From: Flammeovirgaceae bacterium
Lineage (GTDB): Bacteria; Bacteroidota; Bacteroidia; Cytophagales; Cyclobacteriaceae
Reading direction: 5' to 3'
DNA length: 64,000 nucleotides
NCBI GenBank assembly: GCA_020635915.1
Contig: JACJYU010000001.1
Location: forward strand, 2,332,501-2,396,500
Numbering within the stretch: position 1 is the first letter of the stretch; each line of letters begins with the position of its first letter. Of the stretch, positions 32,953 to 40,512 are shown piece after piece. A program made the position numbers and the translations under genes. Under the pieces are notes generated by a model. That model saw only the letters and a program-made list of their open reading frames with translations, was not told where the DNA came from and made no database searches.

Positions 32953-34140
32953 ATGGTGCCCCGTAATATCATACACATGGATTTGGATGCTTTTTTTGTG
33001 GCAGTGGAGTGCAAACTGCACAATGGGCTCAGGAACCGGCCTTTGATAATAGGGGGGAGCAGCAGGCGCGGGGTGGTGGCGGCCTGTAGTTATGAAGCGC
33101 GGAAATTTGGTGTGCACTCTGCCATGCCTATGTACCTGGCCTTGCAACTGTGCCCTGACGCCAAGGTAATCTCCGGGGATATGGAGGCTTATAGCAAGCA
33201 CTCCCACCTGGTCACTGAAATCATTGCCGATGCTGCGCCTGCCTTTGAAAAAGCTTCGATAGACGAATTTTATATCGATGCCTCGGGCATGGACCGTTAC
33301 TTCGGGGCTTTCAAGTGGGCAGTGGAATTGCGCAAGAAAGTAATAAAGGACAGTGGCCTCCCTATTTCTATGGGGATGTCGGTCAATAAGCTGGTGTCTA
33401 AAGTCGCAACGGGAGAGTTTAAACCCAATGCGGAGAAACATATTCCGGCAGGAGAGGAGAAAGATTTTCTGGCACCTTTGCCGGTAGGGAAAATTCCTAT
33501 GATTGGCAAACAAACGGCTTCCTTTCTTTATGATATGGGTGTGCGAAAGGTGGCCACGTTGCGGGAGATGCCTTTGAAATTTTTAGTAAGCGCTTTTGGT
33601 AAGAATGGCATTAGCCTTTGGAACAAAGCGCACGGTGTTGATAACTCTCCCATTGTTTCTTACAGCGAGCAAAAATCAATTTCCACGGAAAGTACTTTTG
33701 ATCAGGACTCCATCGATGTGAAAGGAATCAAATCTATTTTAATCGCCATGATTGAAAAGGTGGCGTTTACCCTGCGTGAACAAAAGAAACTGACTTCGTG
33801 TGTGACGGTAAAAATTCGTTATGCCAATTTTGATACAGAGACCAAACAAGTACACATTCCTTATACTTCTTCTGATCATGTGTTGCTTCGGGTTGTATTG
33901 GAATTGTTTGAGCGGCTTTATAATAGAAGGATGCTCATCCGGTTGGTGGGAGTTCGTCTGAGCAGTTTAGTGCATGGCAATCACCAGATCAGTTTGTTTG
34001 ACGATACGGAAGAGAGCATCAGTCTTTACGAAGCCATGGACCGTATGAAGCACAAGCACGGAGTGGATAAATTGGTTCGCGCCACCACACTGAATGTGAA
34101 CAAGCGGGTGAGGATGGAAATGAACGCATTTAAGGGATAA
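32953..34140 (+). CDS. dinB: Y-family DNA polymerase (DinB/Pol IV-like)
   Basis: 395 residues. Catalytic residues are intact: HMDLDAFF (Asp10, Asp12) and ASIDEFYID (Asp104, Glu105), so this is an active polymerase rather than a degenerate ImuB. Helix-hairpin and little-finger domains follow, and HQISLFDD near the C-terminus is a typical beta-clamp binding motif (QxxLF). It performs translesion synthesis. It is preceded by an inverted-repeat operator and shares a same-strand locus with an error-prone dnaE, the pair usual in ImuB/DnaE2-type mutagenesis cassettes. Confidence 0.9.
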   Translation: MVPRNIIHMDLDAFFVAVECKLHNGLRNRPLIIGGSSRRGVVAACSYEARKFGVHSAMPMYLALQLCPDAKVISGDMEAYSKHSHLVTEIIADAAPAFEKASIDEFYIDASGMDRYFGAFKWAVELRKKVIKDSGLPISMGMSVNKLVSKVATGEFKPNAEKHIPAGEEKDFLAPLPVGKIPMIGKQTASFLYDMGVRKVATLREMPLKFLVSAFGKNGISLWNKAHGVDNSPIVSYSEQKSISTESTFDQDSIDVKGIKSILIAMIEKVAFTLREQKKLTSCVTVKIRYANFDTETKQVHIPYTSSDHVLLRVVLELFERLYNRRMLIRLVGVRLSSLVHGNHQISLFDDTEESISLYEAMDRMKHKHGVDKLVRATTLNVNKRVRMEMNAFKG

Positions 34141-34151
34141 TCATAATGTGA

Positions 34152-34176
34152 TGATGTGATGATGTGATAATTGGTT
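34152..34176 (+). repeat. 25-nt direct repeat, left flank of the TcmP module
   Basis: The 25 nt beginning TGATGTGATGATGTG and ending AATTGGTT are identical to 35833-35857. The two copies lie just outside the TcmP and Gp37/68-like genes. The sequence is itself a GATGTG-type simple repeat, which lowers its weight as a recombination mark. Confidence 0.75.
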
Positions 34177-34206
34177 GATTGGTATAAAACATTAAATTTA
34201 TAGTTT

Positions 34207-35043
34207 ATGAATCAATTTGGAGGTGATTGGACTAAAATTAAGATTGAAATACTTGTTGAGTATGCTAAAGCATATTTAACGATTATGAAGGATCGTAAAT
34301 ACTATAAGCTAATGTATTTCGATGGATTTGCTGGTTCTGGTTTCATCATTAATGATAGCAAAGTAGATATTGAGATGACAATTGGTGCGGCTAGGAGAAT
34401 TGTCGAAATTAATGAACCACGATCTTTTGATAGTTATTATTTTGTTGAGAAGGATCCTAAAAATTTCAAACTTCTGGAAAAGAATACAAAGCAAAACTTT
34501 CCATCAAAAAGAATACATGCGATTTGTGAGGATTGTAATAAGAAGCTTATTGATATGGCAAATTTTTTAAGAGATCCGAAAAACAAAAATTATAGAACTT
34601 TAGCTTACATTGATCCATGTGGAATGCAGGTTGAATGGCGCTCAATTGAAACTTTGAGAGGGCTTCCATTGGATATGTGGGTATTAGTGCCAACTGGATT
34701 AGGGGTGAATCGCCTTTTAAAGAAAAATGGTCGAATATCGGATGCATGGATAGAGCGTTTAGAAATATTTTTGGGTCTCTCGAAAGAAGAGATTGAGAAT
34801 AGTTTTTATAAAAAAGTTAGTTCATTATTTCCAGACATTACTATTACTCAAAAAGAGCATGATGCGATTGGTAAATCAGCAAAGCTATATCGTGATAGAC
34901 TAAAAGAAATATTTTCATTTGTATCAAAGCCATACGAATTAAAAAATTCGTCTAATTCAATAATGTATCATTTATTTTTAACATCTAACAACGAAACCGC
35001 AGTGAAAGTTGGTAATGATATCGTGAAGAAATTTAATAAATAG
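34207..35043 (+). CDS. tcmP: TcmP: three-Cys-motif partner protein, methyltransferase-like
   Basis: 278 residues, much more AT-rich than its neighbours. The motifs FDGFAGSG (about residue 39), a following acidic FVEKDPKNF and AYIDPCGMQVEW resemble motifs I, II and IV of SAM-dependent methyltransferases. The family is defined by its near-constant linkage to a Cys-rich Gp37/Gp68 protein, which is exactly the next gene, 4 bp downstream. The biochemical role is unknown. Here the pair sits between two translesion-polymerase genes and is bracketed by direct repeats, so it is probably an inserted module. Methyltransferase activity is inferred. Confidence 0.82.
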   Translation: MNQFGGDWTKIKIEILVEYAKAYLTIMKDRKYYKLMYFDGFAGSGFIINDSKVDIEMTIGAARRIVEINEPRSFDSYYFVEKDPKNFKLLEKNTKQNFPSKRIHAICEDCNKKLIDMANFLRDPKNKNYRTLAYIDPCGMQVEWRSIETLRGLPLDMWVLVPTGLGVNRLLKKNGRISDAWIERLEIFLGLSKEEIENSFYKKVSSLFPDITITQKEHDAIGKSAKLYRDRLKEIFSFVSKPYELKNSSNSIMYHLFLTSNNETAVKVGNDIVKKFNK

Positions 35044-35047
35044 CAAG

Positions 35048-35803
35048 ATGGCACAATCAAGTATAGAGTGGACTGAATTAACATGGAACCCGACAACGGG
35101 CTGCAACAAAATTTCAGCAGGTTGTAAATTCTGTTATGCGGAAGTAATGGCCAGGAGGTTGAAGGCAATGGGGCTTGATAAATATAAGGGCGGGTTTAAA
35201 TTGGCTATCCACGAAGATGCCCTGGATATACCATACACCTGGAAAAGCTCAAAAATTGTGTTCGTGAATTCCATGAGTGATTTATTTCATAAAGACATTC
35301 CCCTTTCGTTCATAAAAAAAGTTTTTGTGGTAATGAACGATAACCCCCAGCATACTTTTCAGGTGTTGACTAAACGCTCGGATATTTTATTGAGATACCA
35401 CAAGGAACTTACCTGGACTCCAAATATTTGGATGGGCGTTTCCATAGAAGATGAAAAAGTAATGCACCGGGTTGATGACCTACGAAAAACTTCTGCTCTG
35501 GTGAAATTCCTTTCTTGTGAACCGCTTATCGGCCCTTTGCCTAATCTTAATTTAAAAAATATTGATTGGGTGATTGTTGGTGGTGAATCAGGGAGAAAAC
35601 CTCGACCTATGGAGCCTGAATGGGTACTTGACATAAAGACTCAATGCAGGGTTTTTAAAGTAGCGTTTTTCTTCAAACAATGGGGAGGCACTAATAAGAA
35701 GAAAACGGGTAGGTTGCTTAAAGGGAGAACGTATAGTGAAATGCCCAAAAAGAAAAAGAAGCTTTCTTTGAACTATCCAACTGTATCACGACCCGGTTAT
35801 TAA
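35048..35803 (+). CDS. Gp37/Gp68-family (DUF5131) three-Cys protein
   Basis: 251 residues. The defining motif is C-x6-C-x2-C at Cys19, Cys26 and Cys29 (TTGCNKISAGCKFCYAE), followed by VFVNSMSDLFHKDIP, WMGVSIEDEK, FLSCEPLIGPL and GGESGRKPRPM, all typical of the phage Gp37/Gp68 family. The Cys arrangement and the (beta/alpha) pattern suggest a radical-SAM-like iron-sulfur enzyme, though the spacing differs from the classic CxxxCxxC. It is translated right after TcmP (4-bp gap) and is AT-rich like it. A basic C-terminal tail (MPKKKKKLSL) may bind nucleic acid. Confidence 0.85.
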   Translation: MAQSSIEWTELTWNPTTGCNKISAGCKFCYAEVMARRLKAMGLDKYKGGFKLAIHEDALDIPYTWKSSKIVFVNSMSDLFHKDIPLSFIKKVFVVMNDNPQHTFQVLTKRSDILLRYHKELTWTPNIWMGVSIEDEKVMHRVDDLRKTSALVKFLSCEPLIGPLPNLNLKNIDWVIVGGESGRKPRPMEPEWVLDIKTQCRVFKVAFFFKQWGGTNKKKTGRLLKGRTYSEMPKKKKKLSLNYPTVSRPGY

Positions 35804-35889
35804 TGTGGTGATGAGTTGATGTGATGATTGTTTGATGTGATGATGTGATAATTGGTTCGCTCTTATCATCACATCAATTCATCACCACA
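35804..35889. repeat. 24-bp inverted repeat after the Gp37/68 gene
   Basis: Left arm 35804-35827 and right arm 35866-35889 pair over 24 bp with one mismatch (a G-U in RNA), separated by 38 bp that hold the right copy of the 25-nt direct repeat. It may end the transcript of the module or be a structural part of its boundary. Confidence 0.7.
35833..35857 (+). repeat. 25-nt direct repeat, right flank of the TcmP module
   Basis: Identical to 34152-34176; the pair bounds a segment of about 1.68 kb that contains exactly two genes. The copy lies inside the loop of the inverted repeat at 35804-35889. Confidence 0.75.
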
Positions 35890-35906
35890 TCAGCTAATTA
35901 AAAATT

Positions 35907-38900
35907 ATGTACCTCAACTGCCACACTGCCTTCAGTTTCAAGTACGGCACCTTACAGGTGGAGGATATTTTTAATGAAGCCAAGCGGTGTGGTGTACACA
36001 AACTGATCCTTACGGAGATCAACAACACGGCTTCCTACATTGAGATGTTAAGGCTTTGTGCAGAGAAAGCTCCTGTCAACGGGAGTAATCTGACTGCTTT
36101 TGGAAAGGAAGCGTACGAGCTGGAGATAGCTGTGGGCGTGGAGTTCAGAAATGAAGATCGGTTGCTTTTCATTGCGATTGCACAGAACAATGATGGGTTT
36201 GAGGAGATCAACAGGTTTTTGTCCTATCACAATCTAAATAACAAAGCCTTACCGGATCGTGCTCCTGTATTTGAAAACGTTTTTGTAATCTATCCCTTTG
36301 GATTATTGGAACCTGATCTTCTTCGTTCAAATGAATTTTTGGGTGTTCGCGTTCATCAGGTCAACCACCTAAGACTTTATCAACCGTACAAAACACACAC
36401 AGCAAAATTTGTGATTCATCACCCCGTCACTTTTGCCAATAAAATTCATTTTAACGTTCATCGTTTATTGCGGTCCATTGATAAAAACACACTGCTTAGC
36501 AAATTGGCGGAGGAGCAACAAGCATTGCCCAATGAAATTATGATGCCGGAAAGAAAGCTGGCAGGGATGTTTTCTGATTATCCGGACTTGATAGAGAACA
36601 CGCAACAGTTGATGAATGGGTGTTCCATTGACTTTGAACTGAAAACGGATAAGAATAAAAAAACATTAACAGGAAGTGAAGAAAGCGATTGGGATTTATT
36701 GGTGACCAAAGCGTGGGAAGGCTTCAGTGACCGATACGATGTAAGTCAACCGGACCTAAGGGAGCGTTTCCAAAGAGAACTCAATATTATTAAAAGTAAG
36801 GGATTTTGTGCTTACTATCTTATCGCTTACGACCTGTTGCAGTTTGCCAGGCGACAGGGTTTTGATTATGTGGGACGTGGCAGTGGCGCCAATAGTGTAG
36901 TGGCTTACTGCCTGGAGATTACTAATGTGGATCCGATTGAATTGGATTTGTATTTCGAAAGGTTCTTAAATGCTGAACGCTCCACGCCACCCGACTTTGA
37001 TATTGATTTTTCGTGGGACAACAGGGATGCAATCTATGATTATATTTTCTCCAGGTATGGCAGCGACCATGTTTGTTTGCTGGGAACGCATGTGACTTAC
37101 CAAAAGCGATCGGTGTTGCGTGAGTTGGGAAAAGTTTTTGGCTTACCCAAAGAAGAGATTGATGCCATCGTGGAAGAGCCGGACCGACATAAAAACCGGG
37201 ACCATATTACGGAGCTGATCTTCAGGTATGCCGACCACATCAAGGACCTGCCGGCCAATATTTCCATTCACGCAGGTGGTGTGTTGATTACGGAAAAACC
37301 GATCTATGCGTATACCGCTATTCAGTTTCCACCCAAAGGCTACCCGGTATCTCATTTTGAAATGCACAATGCCGAAGATATGGGCATTTTCAAGTTTGAT
37401 ATTTTGAGCCAGCGCGGGCTGGGCCACCTGAAGGAAACGGTAAGGCACGTGAAGCGCAACCGCGGGGTGGACGTGGACATTCACCGGTTCCATGATTTTA
37501 AGAAAGATGAAAAAATAAAAAAACTATTGCGCGACAGTAAGGCGATGGGTTGCTTTTATGTGGAGTCGCCCGCCATGCGCATGTTGTTAGGCAAGCTGCG
37601 TTGCGAAGACTACCTCACCCTGGTGGCCGCCAGTTCCATCATCCGGCCGGGCGTGGCCCGCTCGGGAATGATGCGGACCTATATCGAGCGGTTTCATTTG
37701 GTAAGCAATGGAGGTAAGTATGAGGCCATCCATCAAAAAATAGATGAGCTCATGAAGGAAACCTACGGGGTAATGGTATATCAGGAAGATGTAATTAAAG
37801 TGGCGCATCATTTTGCCAACATGACTTTGACGGAAGCAGATGTATTGCGCAGGGGAATGTCGGGCAAATTTCGCTCAAGGGAAGAATTTCAACGGATAGA
37901 GGAAAGTTTTTTTACCAATTGTAAAAAATTGGGATATGAGCAACATGTGATCGATCGGGTGTGGTATGAGATAGAAAGCTTTTCAGGGTATTCTTTTTCT
38001 AAAGGACACTCTGCCAGCTATGCAGTGGAGAGTTATCAGAGTTTGTTTTTAAAAGCACATTACCCGCTGGAGTTCATGGTGGGTGTAATTAATAACTTCG
38101 GAGGTTTTTATCGTACCGAATTTTATTTCCATGAGGCGCGTATGAGCGGGGCGAAGATCAATGCCCCCTGTGTGAATAGAAGCGATCATCTCACTACTAT
38201 ATATGGTGATCAAATTTTTATTGGATTCATTCATTTAAAAAGCCTGGAAAATAAAATAGCTAAACGGATACCGGAAGAAAGGCAACGTAATGGCGAGTAC
38301 ACCAGCTTCGATAATTTTTTAAGGAGAGTGCCAGCAGGGTTAGAGCAGGTCAGGATCCTTATCCGGTTAGGGGCTTTTCGGTTTACGAATAAAACCAAAC
38401 AACGGTTGCTGTGGGAGGCGATGCTTTATTTGAGTCATCAAAATGCGGACAAACGAAAAACGCAGTCAACGTCTTTGTTTGATACGGCACCTAAAGAATA
38501 CCCACTTCCGGTTTTGCACCGTCAACCATTGGAAGATGCGTTTGACGAAATAGAGTTGTTGGGGTTTCCGCTGTGTGATCCGTTTTTATTGTTGGAGACA
38601 CCAAAACGAGGAGATACGGTAGCGAAAGAGCTTATGCAAAAAATCGGTAAGGTTGTAACAATAGTAGGTTATGTGGTGACCACCAAAAACACCAGTACCT
38701 TAAAGGGAGAGCCGATGCACTTTGGTACTTTTTATGATAAAGACGGAGAGGTGTTTGATACCGTACACTTCCCGAACGTCACAAAAAAATATCCTTTCCG
38801 GGGCAGGGGCTTTTATGGTATCCGGGGAAAGGTGGTGGACGATTTTGGGGTGGCTTCCATCGAAGTGGGCTATATGAAAAAACTGCCTATGGTGAGCAAA

Positions 38901-38945
38901 AGAATTGAACAGACGAAAGAGTTTGTGGAGTTCGGTAACCGATAG
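35907..38945 (+). CDS. dnaE2: Error-prone DNA polymerase III alpha subunit (DnaE2/ImuC-like)
   Basis: 1012 residues. The N-terminal PHP domain is altered (LNCHTAFSFKYG, lacking the usual double His), so proofreading-type activity is doubtful. The palm has VGRGSGANSVVAY and the catalytic aspartates in PPDFDIDFS (Asp363, 365, 367); the fingers and thumb follow (FSGYSFSKGHSASYA), and an OB-fold ends the protein. It is shorter than the replicative alpha subunit (about 1160 residues or more) and lies downstream of a Y-family polymerase, as in mutagenesis cassettes. The assignment to the error-prone class rests on length, PHP change and context. Confidence 0.85.
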   Translation: MYLNCHTAFSFKYGTLQVEDIFNEAKRCGVHKLILTEINNTASYIEMLRLCAEKAPVNGSNLTAFGKEAYELEIAVGVEFRNEDRLLFIAIAQNNDGFEEINRFLSYHNLNNKALPDRAPVFENVFVIYPFGLLEPDLLRSNEFLGVRVHQVNHLRLYQPYKTHTAKFVIHHPVTFANKIHFNVHRLLRSIDKNTLLSKLAEEQQALPNEIMMPERKLAGMFSDYPDLIENTQQLMNGCSIDFELKTDKNKKTLTGSEESDWDLLVTKAWEGFSDRYDVSQPDLRERFQRELNIIKSKGFCAYYLIAYDLLQFARRQGFDYVGRGSGANSVVAYCLEITNVDPIELDLYFERFLNAERSTPPDFDIDFSWDNRDAIYDYIFSRYGSDHVCLLGTHVTYQKRSVLRELGKVFGLPKEEIDAIVEEPDRHKNRDHITELIFRYADHIKDLPANISIHAGGVLITEKPIYAYTAIQFPPKGYPVSHFEMHNAEDMGIFKFDILSQRGLGHLKETVRHVKRNRGVDVDIHRFHDFKKDEKIKKLLRDSKAMGCFYVESPAMRMLLGKLRCEDYLTLVAASSIIRPGVARSGMMRTYIERFHLVSNGGKYEAIHQKIDELMKETYGVMVYQEDVIKVAHHFANMTLTEADVLRRGMSGKFRSREEFQRIEESFFTNCKKLGYEQHVIDRVWYEIESFSGYSFSKGHSASYAVESYQSLFLKAHYPLEFMVGVINNFGGFYRTEFYFHEARMSGAKINAPCVNRSDHLTTIYGDQIFIGFIHLKSLENKIAKRIPEERQRNGEYTSFDNFLRRVPAGLEQVRILIRLGAFRFTNKTKQRLLWEAMLYLSHQNADKRKTQSTSLFDTAPKEYPLPVLHRQPLEDAFDEIELLGFPLCDPFLLLETPKRGDTVAKELMQKIGKVVTIVGYVVTTKNTSTLKGEPMHFGTFYDKDGEVFDTVHFPNVTKKYPFRGRGFYGIRGKVVDDFGVASIEVGYMKKLPMVSKRIEQTKEFVEFGNR

Positions 38946-38959
38946 GCCGTTAATCGTTA

Positions 38960-40378
38960 TTACTGATTACCGATTAAGGTAAGACTCACTACATTCTCCA
39001 CATGCGTGGTATGCGGAAACATATCTACAGGTTGGATGGCAATGATCTCATATTTTTCCGACAGGATTTTTAGATCGCGAGCTTGAGTTGCAGGATTACA
39101 ACTCACATATACAATGCGTTGTGGTTCGGCTTTTAAAATCATTTTGCATACATCTTCGTGCATTCCTGCTCGCGGTGGGTCAGTAATGATAACATCCGGC
39201 CGGCCATGCGTATTTAAAAAGGAGTCATCTAGTAGGTCCTTGATATCTCCGGCAAAGAATTCTGTATTTGTGATTTTGTTAATCTGCGAATTGACCTTTG
39301 CATCTTCGATAGCATCAGCCACATATTCAAGGCCTATGACTTTTTTTGCGTCCGCGGCCAAAAAATTGGCAATCGTGCCCGTGCCGGTGTAGAGGTCGTA
39401 CACGAGCTCCTTTCCGCTCAACCCGGCCAACTGCCAGGCTACTTTGTACAATTCGTGCGCCTGCCCCGGGTTGGTTTGATAAAATGATTTCGGCCCCACC
39501 CTGAAATGGAGCATGCCTTCCCCGCTGGGCTTGGGCATCTGCTCCGTTATATAGGGGTTTCCTTTCCACGTGGCCACCGCAAGGTCATGGAAGGTGTCGT
39601 TCCTTTTGTTGTTGACCACGTAGTTGATGGAAGTGAGCTGGGGGAACCTGTCGGCCAGCATTTGAAGGAGGGGGCCCGTCCATTCCATTTTGTTTTGGGT
39701 GACCTGCAGGATGACCATTGTTTCGCCCGAGGTGGAGGTGCGTATGGTCACCGTCCTCAAAAACCCTTGCTGGCTCCTTAAGTCGAAGAAGGGTATGCCC
39801 ATTTTCAACGCGGTTTCCTTCAGGGCCAGGCGGATGTCGTTGGAGGGCCCCGGCTGCAGGTGGCATTCCTCCACATCAAACACTTTGTCGAACATTTTTG
39901 GGACATGGAAGCCCAGCCCGGGCCCTTTGGCCTTGCCGCTTTGCAGGCTTTCCCACGTCAGCCACTCGCTGTGGGTAAAGGTGAAGTCCAGTTTGTTGCG
40001 GTAAAACCTTGTTTGGGCCGAGCCGATGATGGGTTTTATTTCCGGCAGCGACAGCCCGCCTATCCGTTCCAGGTTGTCGCGGACCTGCTGCTGTTTATAG
40101 TGCAGTTGCGTTTCGTATTGGATATGCTGCCAGGTGCAGCCGCCACAGGTGCCAAAGTGCGAACAAAAGGGCTGGGCACGCCTGTCGGAAACCTGGGCCA
40201 CCCGCGTGACCCGGGCTTCCAGGAAATTTTTTTTCTTCCGGGTGACCTGTGCGTCCACCACATCGCCCGGGGCGCCCCCTTTCAGGAACACCACCAGCCC
40301 ATCCACCCTGGCCACGCACTTGCCCTCTGCCGCCATGGTTTCAATGTGCACATTTTCCAGTACGTCACCCTTTTTCAT
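38960..40378 (-). CDS. rlmD: 23S rRNA (uracil1939-C5)-methyltransferase
   Basis: 472 residues. An N-terminal TRAM RNA-binding domain (NVHIETMAAEGKCVARVDG), the iron-sulfur cysteines PFCSHFGTCGGCTWQ, the SAM loop LYTGTGTIANFLA, the DPPRAGMH motif, and the nucleophile Cys in VYVSCNP. It forms m5U in large-subunit rRNA; without biochemical data the exact uridine could be U747 or U1939, or tRNA U54 as in TrmFO-lacking lineages. It is convergent with dnaE2 (14 bp between) and divergent from the next gene. Confidence 0.9.
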   Translation of the reverse strand: MKKGDVLENVHIETMAAEGKCVARVDGLVVFLKGGAPGDVVDAQVTRKKKNFLEARVTRVAQVSDRRAQPFCSHFGTCGGCTWQHIQYETQLHYKQQQVRDNLERIGGLSLPEIKPIIGSAQTRFYRNKLDFTFTHSEWLTWESLQSGKAKGPGLGFHVPKMFDKVFDVEECHLQPGPSNDIRLALKETALKMGIPFFDLRSQQGFLRTVTIRTSTSGETMVILQVTQNKMEWTGPLLQMLADRFPQLTSINYVVNNKRNDTFHDLAVATWKGNPYITEQMPKPSGEGMLHFRVGPKSFYQTNPGQAHELYKVAWQLAGLSGKELVYDLYTGTGTIANFLAADAKKVIGLEYVADAIEDAKVNSQINKITNTEFFAGDIKDLLDDSFLNTHGRPDVIITDPPRAGMHEDVCKMILKAEPQRIVYVSCNPATQARDLKILSEKYEIIAIQPVDMFPHTTHVENVVSLTLIGNQ

Positions 40379-40512
40379 CTATGCGCGAAAATACCACCGC
40401 CATTTGAATTAATTGCACCCCACCGCCTGATAATAACGGATTGCGAAAATACACAATAATGGGGGTTTTCTGCCTCTGCCACAATTCCCTATATTTCGAA
40501 TTGGTACCTGCT

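Noticed and set aside
32635..33513. A 292-codon minus-strand frame over the dinB 5' region
   Set aside because: It overlaps the catalytic part of the polymerase gene and its translation has no recognisable domain.
34141..35900. Full integrative element around the TcmP module
   Set aside because: No integrase, transposase or attachment site in a tRNA is present; the repeats are partly simple-sequence, so only an insertion of unknown mechanism is claimed.
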